Shown here piece by piece: positions 36,684 to 45,431 of a stretch of DNA of 64,000 nucleotides. Origin of the DNA: JBQLZQ01 sp052168355 (GTDB taxonomy: Bacteria; Pseudomonadota; Alphaproteobacteria; DSM-16000; Inquilinaceae); NCBI GenBank assembly GCA_052168355.1, contig JBQLZQ010000084.1, positions 1 to 64,000 of the forward strand. The letters are read 5' to 3'. Within the stretch, counting starts at the first letter, position 1; each line of letters begins with the position of its first letter. Below the pieces are notes generated by a model. The model did no database searches, was not told the DNA's origin, and saw nothing but the letters and a program-made list of their open reading frames with translations. A program made the translations under genes and the position numbers.

Positions 36684-38909
36684 ATGGCAAGCCCCGATGC
36701 CACTTCACCAGCCGCCGCACCCGTCGATACGGCGGTACCGGCGCGGCGGGTCAGCGTGCTGTTGCCGCTGCCGCTGGGCCATGCGTACGACTACTGGGTT
36801 CCCGATGGGCTGGTCCTCGAGCCCGGCGATTACGTCCGGGTTCCCCTGGGCCGGCGTGAGCTGATCGGCGTCGTCTGGGGGCCTGGGACCGCGACGGTGG
36901 CGGAATCCCGATTGCGCGACGTTCTTGACAGGCTCGATCCGCCTCCCTTGCCGGCCGCGGCGCGCGCCTTTGTCGATTGGGTCGCCTTCTATGTGATGAG
37001 CCCGCCGGGCGCTGTCCTGCGCATGTCGATCAGCGTGCCGTCGGCGTTCGAACCGGCCCGGCCGGTGCTGACCTATCGGGCCCCGTCCATGGGGGCGCTG
37101 CCGCCCGATATCAAGCTGACAGCGGCGCGGCGGCGCGTCCTGGATGTCGCGCGGGACGGGCCGGCGCTGCGGGCGACCGATCTGGCGCGCGAAGCCGGAT
37201 GCGGCGTGGGGACGGTCAAGGCGATGGCCGCGGCCGGATTGCTGGCGACCCGGGCCGACCCGCCACGTCTGGCCGTGGCGCCGCCCGACCTGTCGCGGCC
37301 GGGGCCGTCCTTGAGCGCCGATCAGGCCATGGCCGCCGAGACGCTCGTGGACCGCGTAGGGCGGGGCTTTTCCGTCACCCTGCTGGACGGGGTGACCGGA
37401 TCGGGCAAGACCGAGGTGTATTTCGAGGCCGTGGCGACGGCCCTGCGCGCGGGGCGGCAGGTGCTGGTGCTGCTGCCGGAAATTGCCCTGTCCGTGCCCT
37501 GGCTGGACCGCTTCGCGGCGCGGTTCGGCGTGCGGCCTGTCGAATGGCATTCCGACCTGACCGCCTTGCAGCGGCGCCTGACCTGGCGGGCGGTGGCCGA
37601 AGGCCGGGTACCGGTCTTGGTCGGCGCCCGTTCCGCGCTGTTCCTGCCCTACGCCGATCTCGGCCTGATCGTCGTCGACGAGGAACACGAGGCCGCGTTC
37701 AAGCAGGAAGACGGTGTGCCTTACAACGCCCGCGACATGGCCGTGGTCCGGGCGCGCCTGGGGGATTTTCCGGCCGTGTTGGCATCGGCGACGCCCTCCC
37801 TGGAAACGGTGACGAATGTCGAAACGAACCGGTACGGACGGGTGCACCTGCCCGACCGTCATGGCGGCGCCACCCTGCCGTCGGTCGCGGCCATCGATCT
37901 TCGGATCGACCGGCCGGAGCGGCAGCGGTTTTTGTCGCCGACGCTGACCCGTGCCTTGGCCGAGACGCTGGCCGGCGGGGAACAGGCCATGCTGTTTCTC
38001 AATCGCCGCGGCTACGCGCCGCTTACCCTGTGCCGAGCCTGCGGTCATCGGCTGGAGTGCCCCAACTGTTCGGCCTGGCTGGTCGACCATCGCCTGGCCG
38101 GGCGTCTGCAATGCCACCATTGCGGCTACACGCGGCGCCGTCCCGACATTTGTCCCCAATGTTCGGCCGAAGACAGCTTTGCCGCCTGCGGCCCCGGCGT
38201 TGAGCGGATCGCCGAGGAGGTGGCGGACCTGCTGCCCGATGCGCGACTCCTGATCATGGCCAGCGATCTTATCCACGGGCCGGGACAGGCGGCGGACCTG
38301 GTGCGGCAAATCACCGCTCACGAGGTGGATCTGGTCATCGGTACGCAGCTTGTGGCCAAGGGCCACCATTTCCCGATGCTGACCCTGGTCGGCGTCGTCG
38401 ATGCCGATCTGGGTCTGGCCGGCGGCGATCTGCGGGCGGCGGAACGGACCTACCAGCTTTTGCATCAGGTGGCGGGCCGAGCCGGGCGGGCCGATCGTCC
38501 CGGCCGCGTCCTGCTGCAAAGCTATATGCCCGAGCATCCGGTCATCGCCGCCATGGTCGCCGGCGACCGCGACGGGTTCATGGCCCGCGAGTCCGAGGCC
38601 AGACGCCGCCGCGGCCTGCCGCCCTTTGGCCGGCTGGCGGCCATTCTGGTGTCCGGACCGGACGCGACGCGGGTCGACCGCACCGCCCAGGCCCTGGGCC
38701 GCGCCGCGCCGCGCCGCGACGGGGTTGCGGTACTGGGCCCGGCGCCGGCGCCCCTGGCCGTGCTGCGCGGCCAGCATCGGCGGCGGCTGCTGGTCAAGGC
38801 CGCCCGGTCGGTGCCTCTGCAGGCGGTCATCGCCGACTGGCTGCGGGCCGTGCCGGTGCCCAACGCCGTCCGGGTGTCGGTCGACATCGACCCCTACGGA
38901 TTTCTGTGA
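36684..38909 (+). CDS. priA: primosomal protein N' (replication restart helicase)
   Basis: 3'-5' helicase that reloads the replisome at stalled forks. The 741-residue protein has the N-terminal DNA-binding domain (RVSVLLPLPLGHAYDYWVPDG), Walker A GVTGSGKTEVYF, the DEEH box, the zinc-binding cysteines in CRACGHRLECPNC and in CHHCGYTRRRPDICPQC, and the helicase C region with GTQLVAKGHHFP. ATG 36684 follows a weak promoter-like pair TTCACG/TAGTCT with 17-base spacing. The position near fsa and atpH is usual in alphaproteobacteria. Confidence 0.96.
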   Translation: MASPDATSPAAAPVDTAVPARRVSVLLPLPLGHAYDYWVPDGLVLEPGDYVRVPLGRRELIGVVWGPGTATVAESRLRDVLDRLDPPPLPAAARAFVDWVAFYVMSPPGAVLRMSISVPSAFEPARPVLTYRAPSMGALPPDIKLTAARRRVLDVARDGPALRATDLAREAGCGVGTVKAMAAAGLLATRADPPRLAVAPPDLSRPGPSLSADQAMAAETLVDRVGRGFSVTLLDGVTGSGKTEVYFEAVATALRAGRQVLVLLPEIALSVPWLDRFAARFGVRPVEWHSDLTALQRRLTWRAVAEGRVPVLVGARSALFLPYADLGLIVVDEEHEAAFKQEDGVPYNARDMAVVRARLGDFPAVLASATPSLETVTNVETNRYGRVHLPDRHGGATLPSVAAIDLRIDRPERQRFLSPTLTRALAETLAGGEQAMLFLNRRGYAPLTLCRACGHRLECPNCSAWLVDHRLAGRLQCHHCGYTRRRPDICPQCSAEDSFAACGPGVERIAEEVADLLPDARLLIMASDLIHGPGQAADLVRQITAHEVDLVIGTQLVAKGHHFPMLTLVGVVDADLGLAGGDLRAAERTYQLLHQVAGRAGRADRPGRVLLQSYMPEHPVIAAMVAGDRDGFMARESEARRRRGLPPFGRLAAILVSGPDATRVDRTAQALGRAAPRRDGVAVLGPAPAPLAVLRGQHRRRLLVKAARSVPLQAVIADWLRAVPVPNAVRVSVDIDPYGFL

Positions 38910-38916
38910 TTCCGTC

Positions 38917-39516
38917 CTACGGCCCCCGATGGGCGACAAGATCGACGATGACCGAGACCGGGTGGCCGACGATACCGTCGCCGGCCCAATCGCCCTGGCC
39001 GATATCGTAGTCGACCCGGTTCAGGGTCAGGGTGCCGGTCATGGTCGCCATGTCGCCGTCGATGGTCAGGGTGAACGGCAAAACCACGTCGCGCTGCCGA
39101 TCGCGCAGGCTCAAAACGGCGTCGGCCTCATAGGCGTCGCCGCCGAGATGGCGGATGGACGTGGTCTCGAACCGGGCCGTGGCGAAGCGTGCGAAATCGA
39201 ACCATTCCGGCGCGGCAAGCTGTCGATCTCGGTCGCCGCTGGCGGTGTTGACGCTGGTCACGTCGATGGTGACGGCCGCGCGGCTGGCGGCGAGATCGGC
39301 GGGGTCGAACACGATCTCGGCGTCGAAACGCTCAAAGACGCCTTCCACCGGCGCCCCGCTCTGGGTCGCCACGAACCCCAGCCGACTGGCGTCCGGATCC
39401 ATCGTCCACACATCCGCCCGAACCGGGGCCGCGACAAAAAGGCCCAGGGTCAGGGTAAGGGTCAGGGCAACCAGCTGAACCACGCCGGAAGAAAAACGGG
39501 TCAGTCTCATCGTCAT
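38917..39516 (-). CDS. YceI-family periplasmic protein
   Basis: 199-residue lipocalin-like protein with a signal peptide (cleavage near VRA35) and the YceI domain start WTMDPDASRLGFVATQSGAPVEGVFERFDAEIVFD, recognised by its beginning and end. YceI proteins bind polyisoprenoid lipids such as quinones in a hydrophobic barrel. Its start overlaps the cytochrome b561 gene by four bases, the same pairing as yceJ-yceI in E. coli. The signal peptide core holds a hexanucleotide repeat (39445-39468). Confidence 0.9.
   Translation of the reverse strand: MTMRLTRFSSGVVQLVALTLTLTLGLFVAAPVRADVWTMDPDASRLGFVATQSGAPVEGVFERFDAEIVFDPADLAASRAAVTIDVTSVNTASGDRDRQLAAPEWFDFARFATARFETTSIRHLGGDAYEADAVLSLRDRQRDVVLPFTLTIDGDMATMTGTLTLNRVDYDIGQGDWAGDGIVGHPVSVIVDLVAHRGP
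39445..39468. repeat. hexanucleotide tandem repeat in the yceI signal sequence
   Basis: Four head-to-tail hexamers CAGGGT, CAGGGT, AAGGGT, CAGGGC encode a Leu-Thr run in the hydrophobic core of the signal peptide. Slippage would change core length by two residues without a frameshift. Confidence 0.7.
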
Positions 39517-40085
39517 CGCGCCTCGCGGGAAGGGCCGCGCCGCGGCAGCATCCGGGTCAGGACATCGTCCTTCAGTACGACATGGTGCTTGAGCGCCGCG
39601 GCGATATGCAGGGTCAGGACGCCGATCAGGATGAAGGACAGCGTCAGATGGACCCGTTCGGCCAGGTGCTGGGTTTCCGTGCTGGGCGGCACCAGGGTCG
39701 GCAGGGGGAACAGCCCGTAGACCAGCAGCGGGAAGTTGCTGGCCGAATGAATGATCCAGCCGCTCATCGGCATGGCCAGCAGCAGGACGTAAAGCGCCGG
39801 ATGGGTGATGCGGGCCAACGCCCTTTCATAGGGTTTGAGCGTATCGGGCAGGCGCGGGGTCGGGTTGACCAGCCGCCAGGCGATGCGCGCGACGGCCAGG
39901 GTCAAAAGCATGATCCCGGTGGATTTGTGCAGGGCGAAAAGCCCCACCTTCAACGGGGTCAACGGCCACCAGACCATGACCCAGCCCAGCACGATCATGA
40001 TCAGGATCAGAAGCGCCATGGCCCAGTGCAGGACCTGGGCGACAAGGCCCCAGCGGGAAGTCGTGTTGCGTAACCCCATTCCCAT
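39513..40085 (-). CDS. cytochrome b561 family protein
   Basis: 190-residue four-helix membrane cytochrome with heme-ligand histidines in the expected helices: LHWAMALLIL at the start, LHKSTGIMLL, HPALYVLLLAMPMSGWIIH and HIAAALKHH. It may pass electrons between quinol and a periplasmic partner. The frame runs far upstream, but ATG 40085 (MGMGLRNTTSRW) is the family start. Cotranscribed with the YceI gene through a four-base overlap. Divergent from the atp operon. Confidence 0.88.
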   Translation of the reverse strand: MGMGLRNTTSRWGLVAQVLHWAMALLILIMIVLGWVMVWWPLTPLKVGLFALHKSTGIMLLTLAVARIAWRLVNPTPRLPDTLKPYERALARITHPALYVLLLAMPMSGWIIHSASNFPLLVYGLFPLPTLVPPSTETQHLAERVHLTLSFILIGVLTLHIAAALKHHVVLKDDVLTRMLPRRGPSREAR

Positions 40086-40184
40086 GATTCTAGCGCGCCA
40101 CCCCCTCCTTGACCACGGTCCGCGCGGCATTGGCGCGGCCTGACCCGAAACATGCCGAAAACCGCGCCCACCCGTACGGCGGAC

Positions 40185-40212
40185 TTGGTTGCGCCACCTG
40201 CGCCGGTATGTT
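40185..40212 (+). promoter_or_regulatory. candidate promoter of the atp operon
   Basis: TTGGTT (40185-40190) and TATGTT (40207-40212) with a 16-base spacer. The -10 overlaps the left arm of the inverted repeat at 40199-40238. The leader to atpH would be about 120 bases. Confidence 0.35.
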
Positions 40213-40238
40213 AGATGACGCCCGTTCCTACCGGCGCA
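40199..40238. promoter_or_regulatory. 10-base inverted repeat upstream of atpH
   Basis: TGCGCCGGTA (40199-40208) and TACCGGCGCA (40229-40238) are perfect complements with a 20-base centre, in the space between the divergent b561 and atp genes. A second stem TGCGGGG/CCCCGCA lies at 40261-40290. An operator or leader structure is possible. Confidence 0.5.
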
Positions 40239-40337
40239 AGCCGTATTTTGGCCCGTTTTCTGCGGGGATCGGCCTTCCGCGGGCCCCGCATCCAAAGCCC
40301 TGTCTAAAGGGGCGCTCAACAGTATTCGAGGCTCCGA

Positions 40338-40898
40338 TTGGCATCTCAAGGTATAGGTCGGTCCGGCATCGCGGCACGTTACGCCACCGCGTTGTTCGAA
40401 CTTGCCGATGAGGGCAAGTCCCTCGACCGGGTGGCGGACGATCTGCGGCAGATCAAGGCGATGGTCGCGGGCAGCGACGATCTGCGGCGGCTGGTCGGCA
40501 GCCCGCGGATCAACCGGGACGATCAGGTGCGGGCCATGACGGCGGTGCTGGATCGCGCCGGGATCAGCCCGCTGACCCGCAAGTTCGTCGGCCTGATGGC
40601 CGCCAATCGGCGCCTGTTCGCGCTCACCCACACCATCGATGCCTATCTCGAGGAGCTGGCCCGCCGTCGGGGCGAGATGACGGCCGACGTGATTGCCGCC
40701 GCACCCCTGTCGCCGGCCCAGACCGAGGCCCTGACGGACAGGCTACGTCAGGCCATGGGCGCCAAGGTCGCGGTGGATGTTTCCGTCGATCCCTCCCTGC
40801 TGGGGGGCATGATCATCAAGGTCGGGTCGCGCATGGTCGATTCCTCGCTGCAAACAAAACTCAACAAGCTGCAATTCGCCATGAAAGGGGTTGGCTGA
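40338..40898 (+). CDS. atpH: ATP synthase delta subunit
   Basis: Stator subunit joining F1 to the peripheral stalk. The 186-residue protein has the family start GIAARYATALFELADEGKSLD and the C-terminal LGGMIIKVGSRMVDSSLQTKL. The start is a TTG at 40338 with GAGG six bases upstream; the next in-frame ATG would remove the conserved N terminus. First gene of atpHAGDC; atpA begins on its stop codon (TGATG). Confidence 0.95.
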   Translation: MASQGIGRSGIAARYATALFELADEGKSLDRVADDLRQIKAMVAGSDDLRRLVGSPRINRDDQVRAMTAVLDRAGISPLTRKFVGLMAANRRLFALTHTIDAYLEELARRRGEMTADVIAAAPLSPAQTEALTDRLRQAMGAKVAVDVSVDPSLLGGMIIKVGSRMVDSSLQTKLNKLQFAMKGVG

Positions 40899-42427
40899 TG
40901 GAAATCCGCGCCGCCGAAATCTCCGCGATCCTGAAGGATCAGATCGCCAACTTCGGAACCGAGGCCGATGTCGCTGAAGTCGGGCAGGTTCTGTCGATCG
41001 GGGACGGCGTCGCCCGCGTTTACGGACTGGACCAGGTCCAGGCCGGCGAGATGGTCGAATTCCCCAATGGCGTGAAGGGCATGGCCCTCAACCTGGAAAC
41101 CGACAATGTCGGCGTCGTGATCTTCGGCGAAGACCGGGGCATCCGCGAAGGCGACGTGGTCAAGCGCACGGGGAGCATCGTCGAGGTGCCGGTCGGCCGG
41201 GGGCTTCTGGGCCGTGTGGTCGACGGATTGGGCAACCCGATCGACGGCAAGGGACCCATCAAGTCCGACTCGATGCAGCGGGTGGAGGTCAAGGCGCCGG
41301 GCATCATTCCGCGCAAGTCGGTGCATGAGCCGATGCAGACGGGACTGAAGGCGATCGATGCGCTGACGCCCATCGGCCGCGGCCAGCGGGAACTGATCAT
41401 CGGCGATCGGCAGACCGGCAAGACCGCCGTCGCCATCGACACGATTCTCAACCAGCGCGGCATCAACCAGGGCGACGACGAGTCGAAAAAGCTGTACTGC
41501 GTCTACGTCGCCATCGGCCAGAAGCGGTCCACCGTCGCGCAGATTGTGAAGACGCTGGAGGACGAGGGCGCGCTGGAATACAGCATCGTGGTCGCCGCCA
41601 CCGCGTCGGAGCCGGCGCCCCTGCAGTTCCTGGCCCCCTACACCGCCTGCGCCATGGGCGAGTATTTCCGCGACAACGGCATGCACGCCCTGATCGTCTA
41701 TGACGATCTGTCCAAGCAGGCGGTCGCCTATCGTCAGATGTCGCTGCTGCTGCGCCGGCCGCCGGGGCGCGAGGCGTATCCGGGCGACGTGTTTTATCTG
41801 CACAGCCGCCTTCTGGAGCGTGCCGCCAAGCTGAACGACGAGCTGGGCTCGGGGTCGCTGACCGCGCTGCCGGTGATCGAGACCCAGGCCGGCGACGTTT
41901 CGGCCTATATCCCCACCAACGTCATTTCCATCACCGACGGTCAGATCTTCCTGGAGACGGGGCTGTTCTACAAGGGCGTGCGGCCGGCCATCAATGTCGG
42001 CCTGTCGGTCAGCCGCGTGGGCTCAGCCGCGCAGATCAAGGCGATGAAACAGGTCGCCGGCACCATCAAGCTGGAACTGGCCCAGTACCGCGAGATGGAA
42101 TCGTTCGCCCAGTTCGCGTCCGACCTGGATGCCGCCACCCAGCGGTTGCTGGCCCGCGGGTCACGGCTGACGGAACTGCTCAAGCAGTCGCAATACAAGC
42201 CGATGCCGGTGGAAGAGCAGGTGGTTTCCATCTTCTGCGGCGTGCGCGGGTTTCTCGACAAGGTCGAGATTTCCGCCGTGCAGCGGTTCGAAACCGCCAT
42301 GCTGGACGAGATGCGCAGCAAGCATCCCGATATCCTGGACGCGATCCGCGAGGAAAAGCAGATCAGCCCCGGAACCGAGGAAAAGCTGAAGCAGGCTCTC
42401 GACTCCTTCGTCAAGGTGTTCGTCTAG
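40898..42427 (+). CDS. atpA: ATP synthase alpha subunit
   Basis: Non-catalytic nucleotide-binding subunit of F1. The 509-residue protein starts with EIRAAEISAILKDQIANF, has the P-loop GDRQTGKTAVAIDT near residues 169-182, and PAINVGLSVSRVGSAAQ, the alpha signature. Full length. It overlaps atpH by one base and is followed 43 bases later by atpG. The F0 genes are elsewhere, as usual in alphaproteobacteria. Confidence 0.98.
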   Translation: MEIRAAEISAILKDQIANFGTEADVAEVGQVLSIGDGVARVYGLDQVQAGEMVEFPNGVKGMALNLETDNVGVVIFGEDRGIREGDVVKRTGSIVEVPVGRGLLGRVVDGLGNPIDGKGPIKSDSMQRVEVKAPGIIPRKSVHEPMQTGLKAIDALTPIGRGQRELIIGDRQTGKTAVAIDTILNQRGINQGDDESKKLYCVYVAIGQKRSTVAQIVKTLEDEGALEYSIVVAATASEPAPLQFLAPYTACAMGEYFRDNGMHALIVYDDLSKQAVAYRQMSLLLRRPPGREAYPGDVFYLHSRLLERAAKLNDELGSGSLTALPVIETQAGDVSAYIPTNVISITDGQIFLETGLFYKGVRPAINVGLSVSRVGSAAQIKAMKQVAGTIKLELAQYREMESFAQFASDLDAATQRLLARGSRLTELLKQSQYKPMPVEEQVVSIFCGVRGFLDKVEISAVQRFETAMLDEMRSKHPDILDAIREEKQISPGTEEKLKQALDSFVKVFV

Positions 42428-42470
42428 GTCATGACCCTCTCCGAATTTGCCGGTTTGACGCGGGGGCTTC

Positions 42471-43361
42471 ATGGCTAGTCTGAAGGATCTGCGCAACCGC
42501 ATCGCCACTGTCCGCTCGACGCAGAAGATCACCTCGGCGATGAAGATGGTGGCCGCGTCGAAGCTGCGGCGCGCGCAGGAGCAGGCGGAAGCCGGCCGGC
42601 CCTACGCGGTGCGGATGGCGCGCATGCTGCAAAGCCTGGCCAGCGGCGCGGTGGCCACCGGCCAGGGGCCGCGGCTGATCACCGGCACGGGTGCCGATAC
42701 GGTGCATCTGCTGCTGGTCATCACCTCCGACCGGGGGCTGTGCGGCGGGTTCAACGCCGCGCTGACCCGCGAGACCCGACGCCAGATCCGGGATCTCTCC
42801 AGCCAGGGCAAGACCGTCAAACTGTACTGCGTCGGCCGCAAGGGCCGGGACAGTCTGCGCCGCGATCACAAGGAAAAGATCGTCGAGAGCGCCATCGAGA
42901 TCGACAAGCCCCGGCTGACCTTTGCCGCCGCCGACGCGATCGCCAGCCGGCTTCTCGCCATGTTCGAGGCCGGCGAGTTCGACGTCTGTTCGGTCGTCTA
43001 CAACCGGTTCCAGTCGGCAATCAGCCAGGTCGTCACCGTTCAGCAGCTGGTCCCGCTGCCGCCGGTCGAGGCGGTCGAGGGCGAAGACGCGCCGGATCTG
43101 GGCGGCGCCATCTATGAGTTCGAGCCGGACGAAGAGGCGATCCTGTCCGATCTGCTGCCGCGCAATCTGGCGATCCAGGTGTACAAGGCGCTTCTCGAAT
43201 CGGCGGCCAGCGAACAGGGCGCGCGCATGACCGCCATGGACAACGCCACCCGCAACGCCGGCGACATGATCAACAAGTTGACGCTGACCTACAACCGGAC
43301 GCGTCAGGCCGTCATCACCAAGGAGCTGATCGAGATCATCTCCGGCGCCGAAGCGCTGTAG
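42471..43361 (+). CDS. atpG: ATP synthase gamma subunit
   Basis: Rotary shaft of F1. The 296-residue protein has the N-terminal helix SLKDLRNRIATVRSTQKITSAMKMVAASKLRRA seen by its ends, SDRGLCGGFNAAL in the middle, and the C-terminal helix ending NRTRQAVITKELIEIISGAEAL, the gamma signature. GCGGGGGC lies before ATG 42471. Third gene of the operon. Confidence 0.97.
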   Translation: MASLKDLRNRIATVRSTQKITSAMKMVAASKLRRAQEQAEAGRPYAVRMARMLQSLASGAVATGQGPRLITGTGADTVHLLLVITSDRGLCGGFNAALTRETRRQIRDLSSQGKTVKLYCVGRKGRDSLRRDHKEKIVESAIEIDKPRLTFAAADAIASRLLAMFEAGEFDVCSVVYNRFQSAISQVVTVQQLVPLPPVEAVEGEDAPDLGGAIYEFEPDEEAILSDLLPRNLAIQVYKALLESAASEQGARMTAMDNATRNAGDMINKLTLTYNRTRQAVITKELIEIISGAEAL

Positions 43362-43407
43362 CGCCAGGCGATTTCAAAAATTAGCGAACGCGCGAGGATT
43401 ACAGACC

Positions 43408-44859
43408 ATGGCCAAATCTGCGGCGACCGCCAAGCCGGCGAGCAATACGATCGGACAGGTTTCCCAGGTGCTGGGCGCCGTCGTCGACGTCGAGTTCGAG
43501 GGCGATCTACCCGCGATCCTGAACGCGATCACGACCGAGGTCGGCGACCGTTCGCTGGTGCTGGAGGTGGCCCAACATCTGGGCCAGAACACCGTGCGCT
43601 GTATCGCCATGGATTCGACCGACGGCATGGTCCGCGGCCAGAAGGTCACGGACACCGGCGCGCCGATCACCGTGCCGGTCGGCCCTGAAACGCTGGGCCG
43701 TATCATCAATGTCATCGGCCAGCCGATCGATGAGCGGGGCGCCCTGGGCACGAAGACCACCATGCCGATCCACAAGCCGGCGCCGGAATATGTCGACCAG
43801 TCCACGGAAACGGAAATCCTGGTCACCGGCATCAAGGTGGTCGATCTGCTGGCGCCGTATTCCCGCGGCGGCAAGGTCGGTCTGTTCGGCGGGGCCGGCG
43901 TCGGCAAGACCGTGCTGATCCAGGAATTGATCAACAACGTCGCCAAGGCCCATGGCGGCTATTCCGTGTTCGCCGGCGTGGGGGAGCGGACCCGCGAGGG
44001 CAACGACCTCTATCACGAGATGATGGACTCCGGCGTCATCCAGCTTGATGGCGGCGGGTCGAAGGTGGCCCTGGTCTATGGCCAGATGAACGAGCCGCCG
44101 GGCGCGCGGGCCCGTGTCGGTCTGACCGGCCTCACCCTGGCGGAGTATTTCCGCGACGAGGAAGGCCAGGACGTGCTGTTCTTCGTCGACAACATCTTCC
44201 GGTTCACCCAGGCCGGTTCCGAGGTGTCGGCCCTGCTGGGCCGCATCCCGTCGGCGGTGGGCTATCAGCCGACCCTGGCGACCGACATGGGCGCGCTGCA
44301 GGAGCGGATCACCACGACCACCAAGGGGTCGATCACGTCGGTCCAGGCGATCTATGTGCCGGCCGACGATTTGACCGACCCGGCGCCGGCGACGTCCTTT
44401 GCCCATCTGGACGCGACCACGGTGCTCAACCGGCAGATCGCCGAGCTGGGCATCTATCCGGCCGTCGATCCGCTGGATTCCACGAGCCGCATCCTCGACC
44501 CGCGCATCGTGGGGGAAGAGCATTACGCGGTGGCCCGCGAGGTGCAGCGCATCCTGCAAAGCTACAAGGCCCTGCAGGACATCATCGCCATTCTGGGCAT
44601 GGACGAGCTGTCGGAGGAAGACAAGCTGGTGGTCGCCCGGGCGCGCAAGATCCAGCGCTTCCTGTCCCAGCCCTTCCATGTGGCCGAAGTGTTCACCGGC
44701 GCCCCCGGCGTGCTGGTTTCGGTCGAGGAGACCATCCGCGGGTTCAAGGGCATCTGCGCCGGCGAATACGACCATCTTCCGGAGGTCGCCTTCTACATGG
44801 TGGGCACGATCGACGACGCCGTCGAGAAGGCCCGCAAGATGGCCGCCGAGGCGGCCTGA
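43408..44859 (+). CDS. atpD: ATP synthase beta subunit
   Basis: Catalytic subunit of F1. The 483-residue protein has the P-loop GGAGVGKTVLIQEL near residues 157-170, the catalytic glutamate in GVGERTREGNDLY, and PAVDPLDSTSRIL, the beta signature. A short extension of about 15 residues (AKSAATAKPASNT) precedes the conserved start IGQVSQVLGAVVDVEF. Fourth gene of the operon. Confidence 0.98.
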   Translation: MAKSAATAKPASNTIGQVSQVLGAVVDVEFEGDLPAILNAITTEVGDRSLVLEVAQHLGQNTVRCIAMDSTDGMVRGQKVTDTGAPITVPVGPETLGRIINVIGQPIDERGALGTKTTMPIHKPAPEYVDQSTETEILVTGIKVVDLLAPYSRGGKVGLFGGAGVGKTVLIQELINNVAKAHGGYSVFAGVGERTREGNDLYHEMMDSGVIQLDGGGSKVALVYGQMNEPPGARARVGLTGLTLAEYFRDEEGQDVLFFVDNIFRFTQAGSEVSALLGRIPSAVGYQPTLATDMGALQERITTTTKGSITSVQAIYVPADDLTDPAPATSFAHLDATTVLNRQIAELGIYPAVDPLDSTSRILDPRIVGEEHYAVAREVQRILQSYKALQDIIAILGMDELSEEDKLVVARARKIQRFLSQPFHVAEVFTGAPGVLVSVEETIRGFKGICAGEYDHLPEVAFYMVGTIDDAVEKARKMAAEAA

Positions 44860-44882
44860 CCCGAACCGAAAGACACGCCCAC

Positions 44883-45293
44883 ATGGCTGGCAAAGTCGCC
44901 TTCGACCTGGTTTCCCCCGAACGCCTGCTGCTGTCGGTCGAGGTGGATATGGTCGTGGTGCCGGGGACCGATGGAAACTTCGGTGTCCTACCGGGACATG
45001 CCCCGCTGATCTCGACCGTGCGCCCCGGTGTCATCGACGTCTACGAGGATCGAGCGGCGATTAGTCGCCGTATCTTCGTTGCCGGCGGTTTTGCCGAGGT
45101 GACGCCGGAGCGTTGTACGGTCCTGGCCGAGCAAGCCACCCCGACCAACGAGATCGATGCCGCCGCCGTAGGGCAGCAAATCAAGGATCTGGGCGAGGAT
45201 CTGGGCGTCGCCGAATCAGCCGGTGAACGCCAGAGGATCGAAAAGGCGCTGGCCGTCGCCCGCGCCAAGCTGGACGCCAGCCGCGCCGCCTGA
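44883..45293 (+). CDS. atpC: ATP synthase epsilon subunit
   Basis: Regulatory subunit bound to gamma at the foot of F1. The 136-residue protein has the beta-sandwich start AFDLVSPERLLLSVEVDMVVVPGTDGNFGVLPGHAPLIST, seen by its ends and the GNFGVLPGHAP motif, and a C-terminal helical hairpin. Last gene of atpHAGDC. The next gene, a ferritin-like protein, has its own promoter-like sequence. Confidence 0.96.
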   Translation: MAGKVAFDLVSPERLLLSVEVDMVVVPGTDGNFGVLPGHAPLISTVRPGVIDVYEDRAAISRRIFVAGGFAEVTPERCTVLAEQATPTNEIDAAAVGQQIKDLGEDLGVAESAGERQRIEKALAVARAKLDASRAA

Positions 45294-45328
45294 CCGCTGC
45301 CCCGTCTCGGATATACCGTTTTCCGGGT

Positions 45329-45357
45329 TTTGCATCGCCCGCGCGATCCCATATTAT
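45329..45357 (+). promoter_or_regulatory. candidate promoter of the ferritin-like gene
   Basis: TTTGCA (45329-45334) and TATTAT (45352-45357), 17-base spacer, in the A+T-richer part of the 138-base gap after atpC. This suggests expression independent of atp. Confidence 0.4.
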
Positions 45358-45431
45358 CAGGGCGAAGTATTGGGACGGTTTCGTGCCATGGCGCGGACCA
45401 TCAACCCGGACAGCATGAGAGACGGTGACGC

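Noticed and set aside
36705..38939. 744-codon antisense frame over priA
   Set aside because: Shadow of priA; translation rich in Arg, Gln and Gly without domains.
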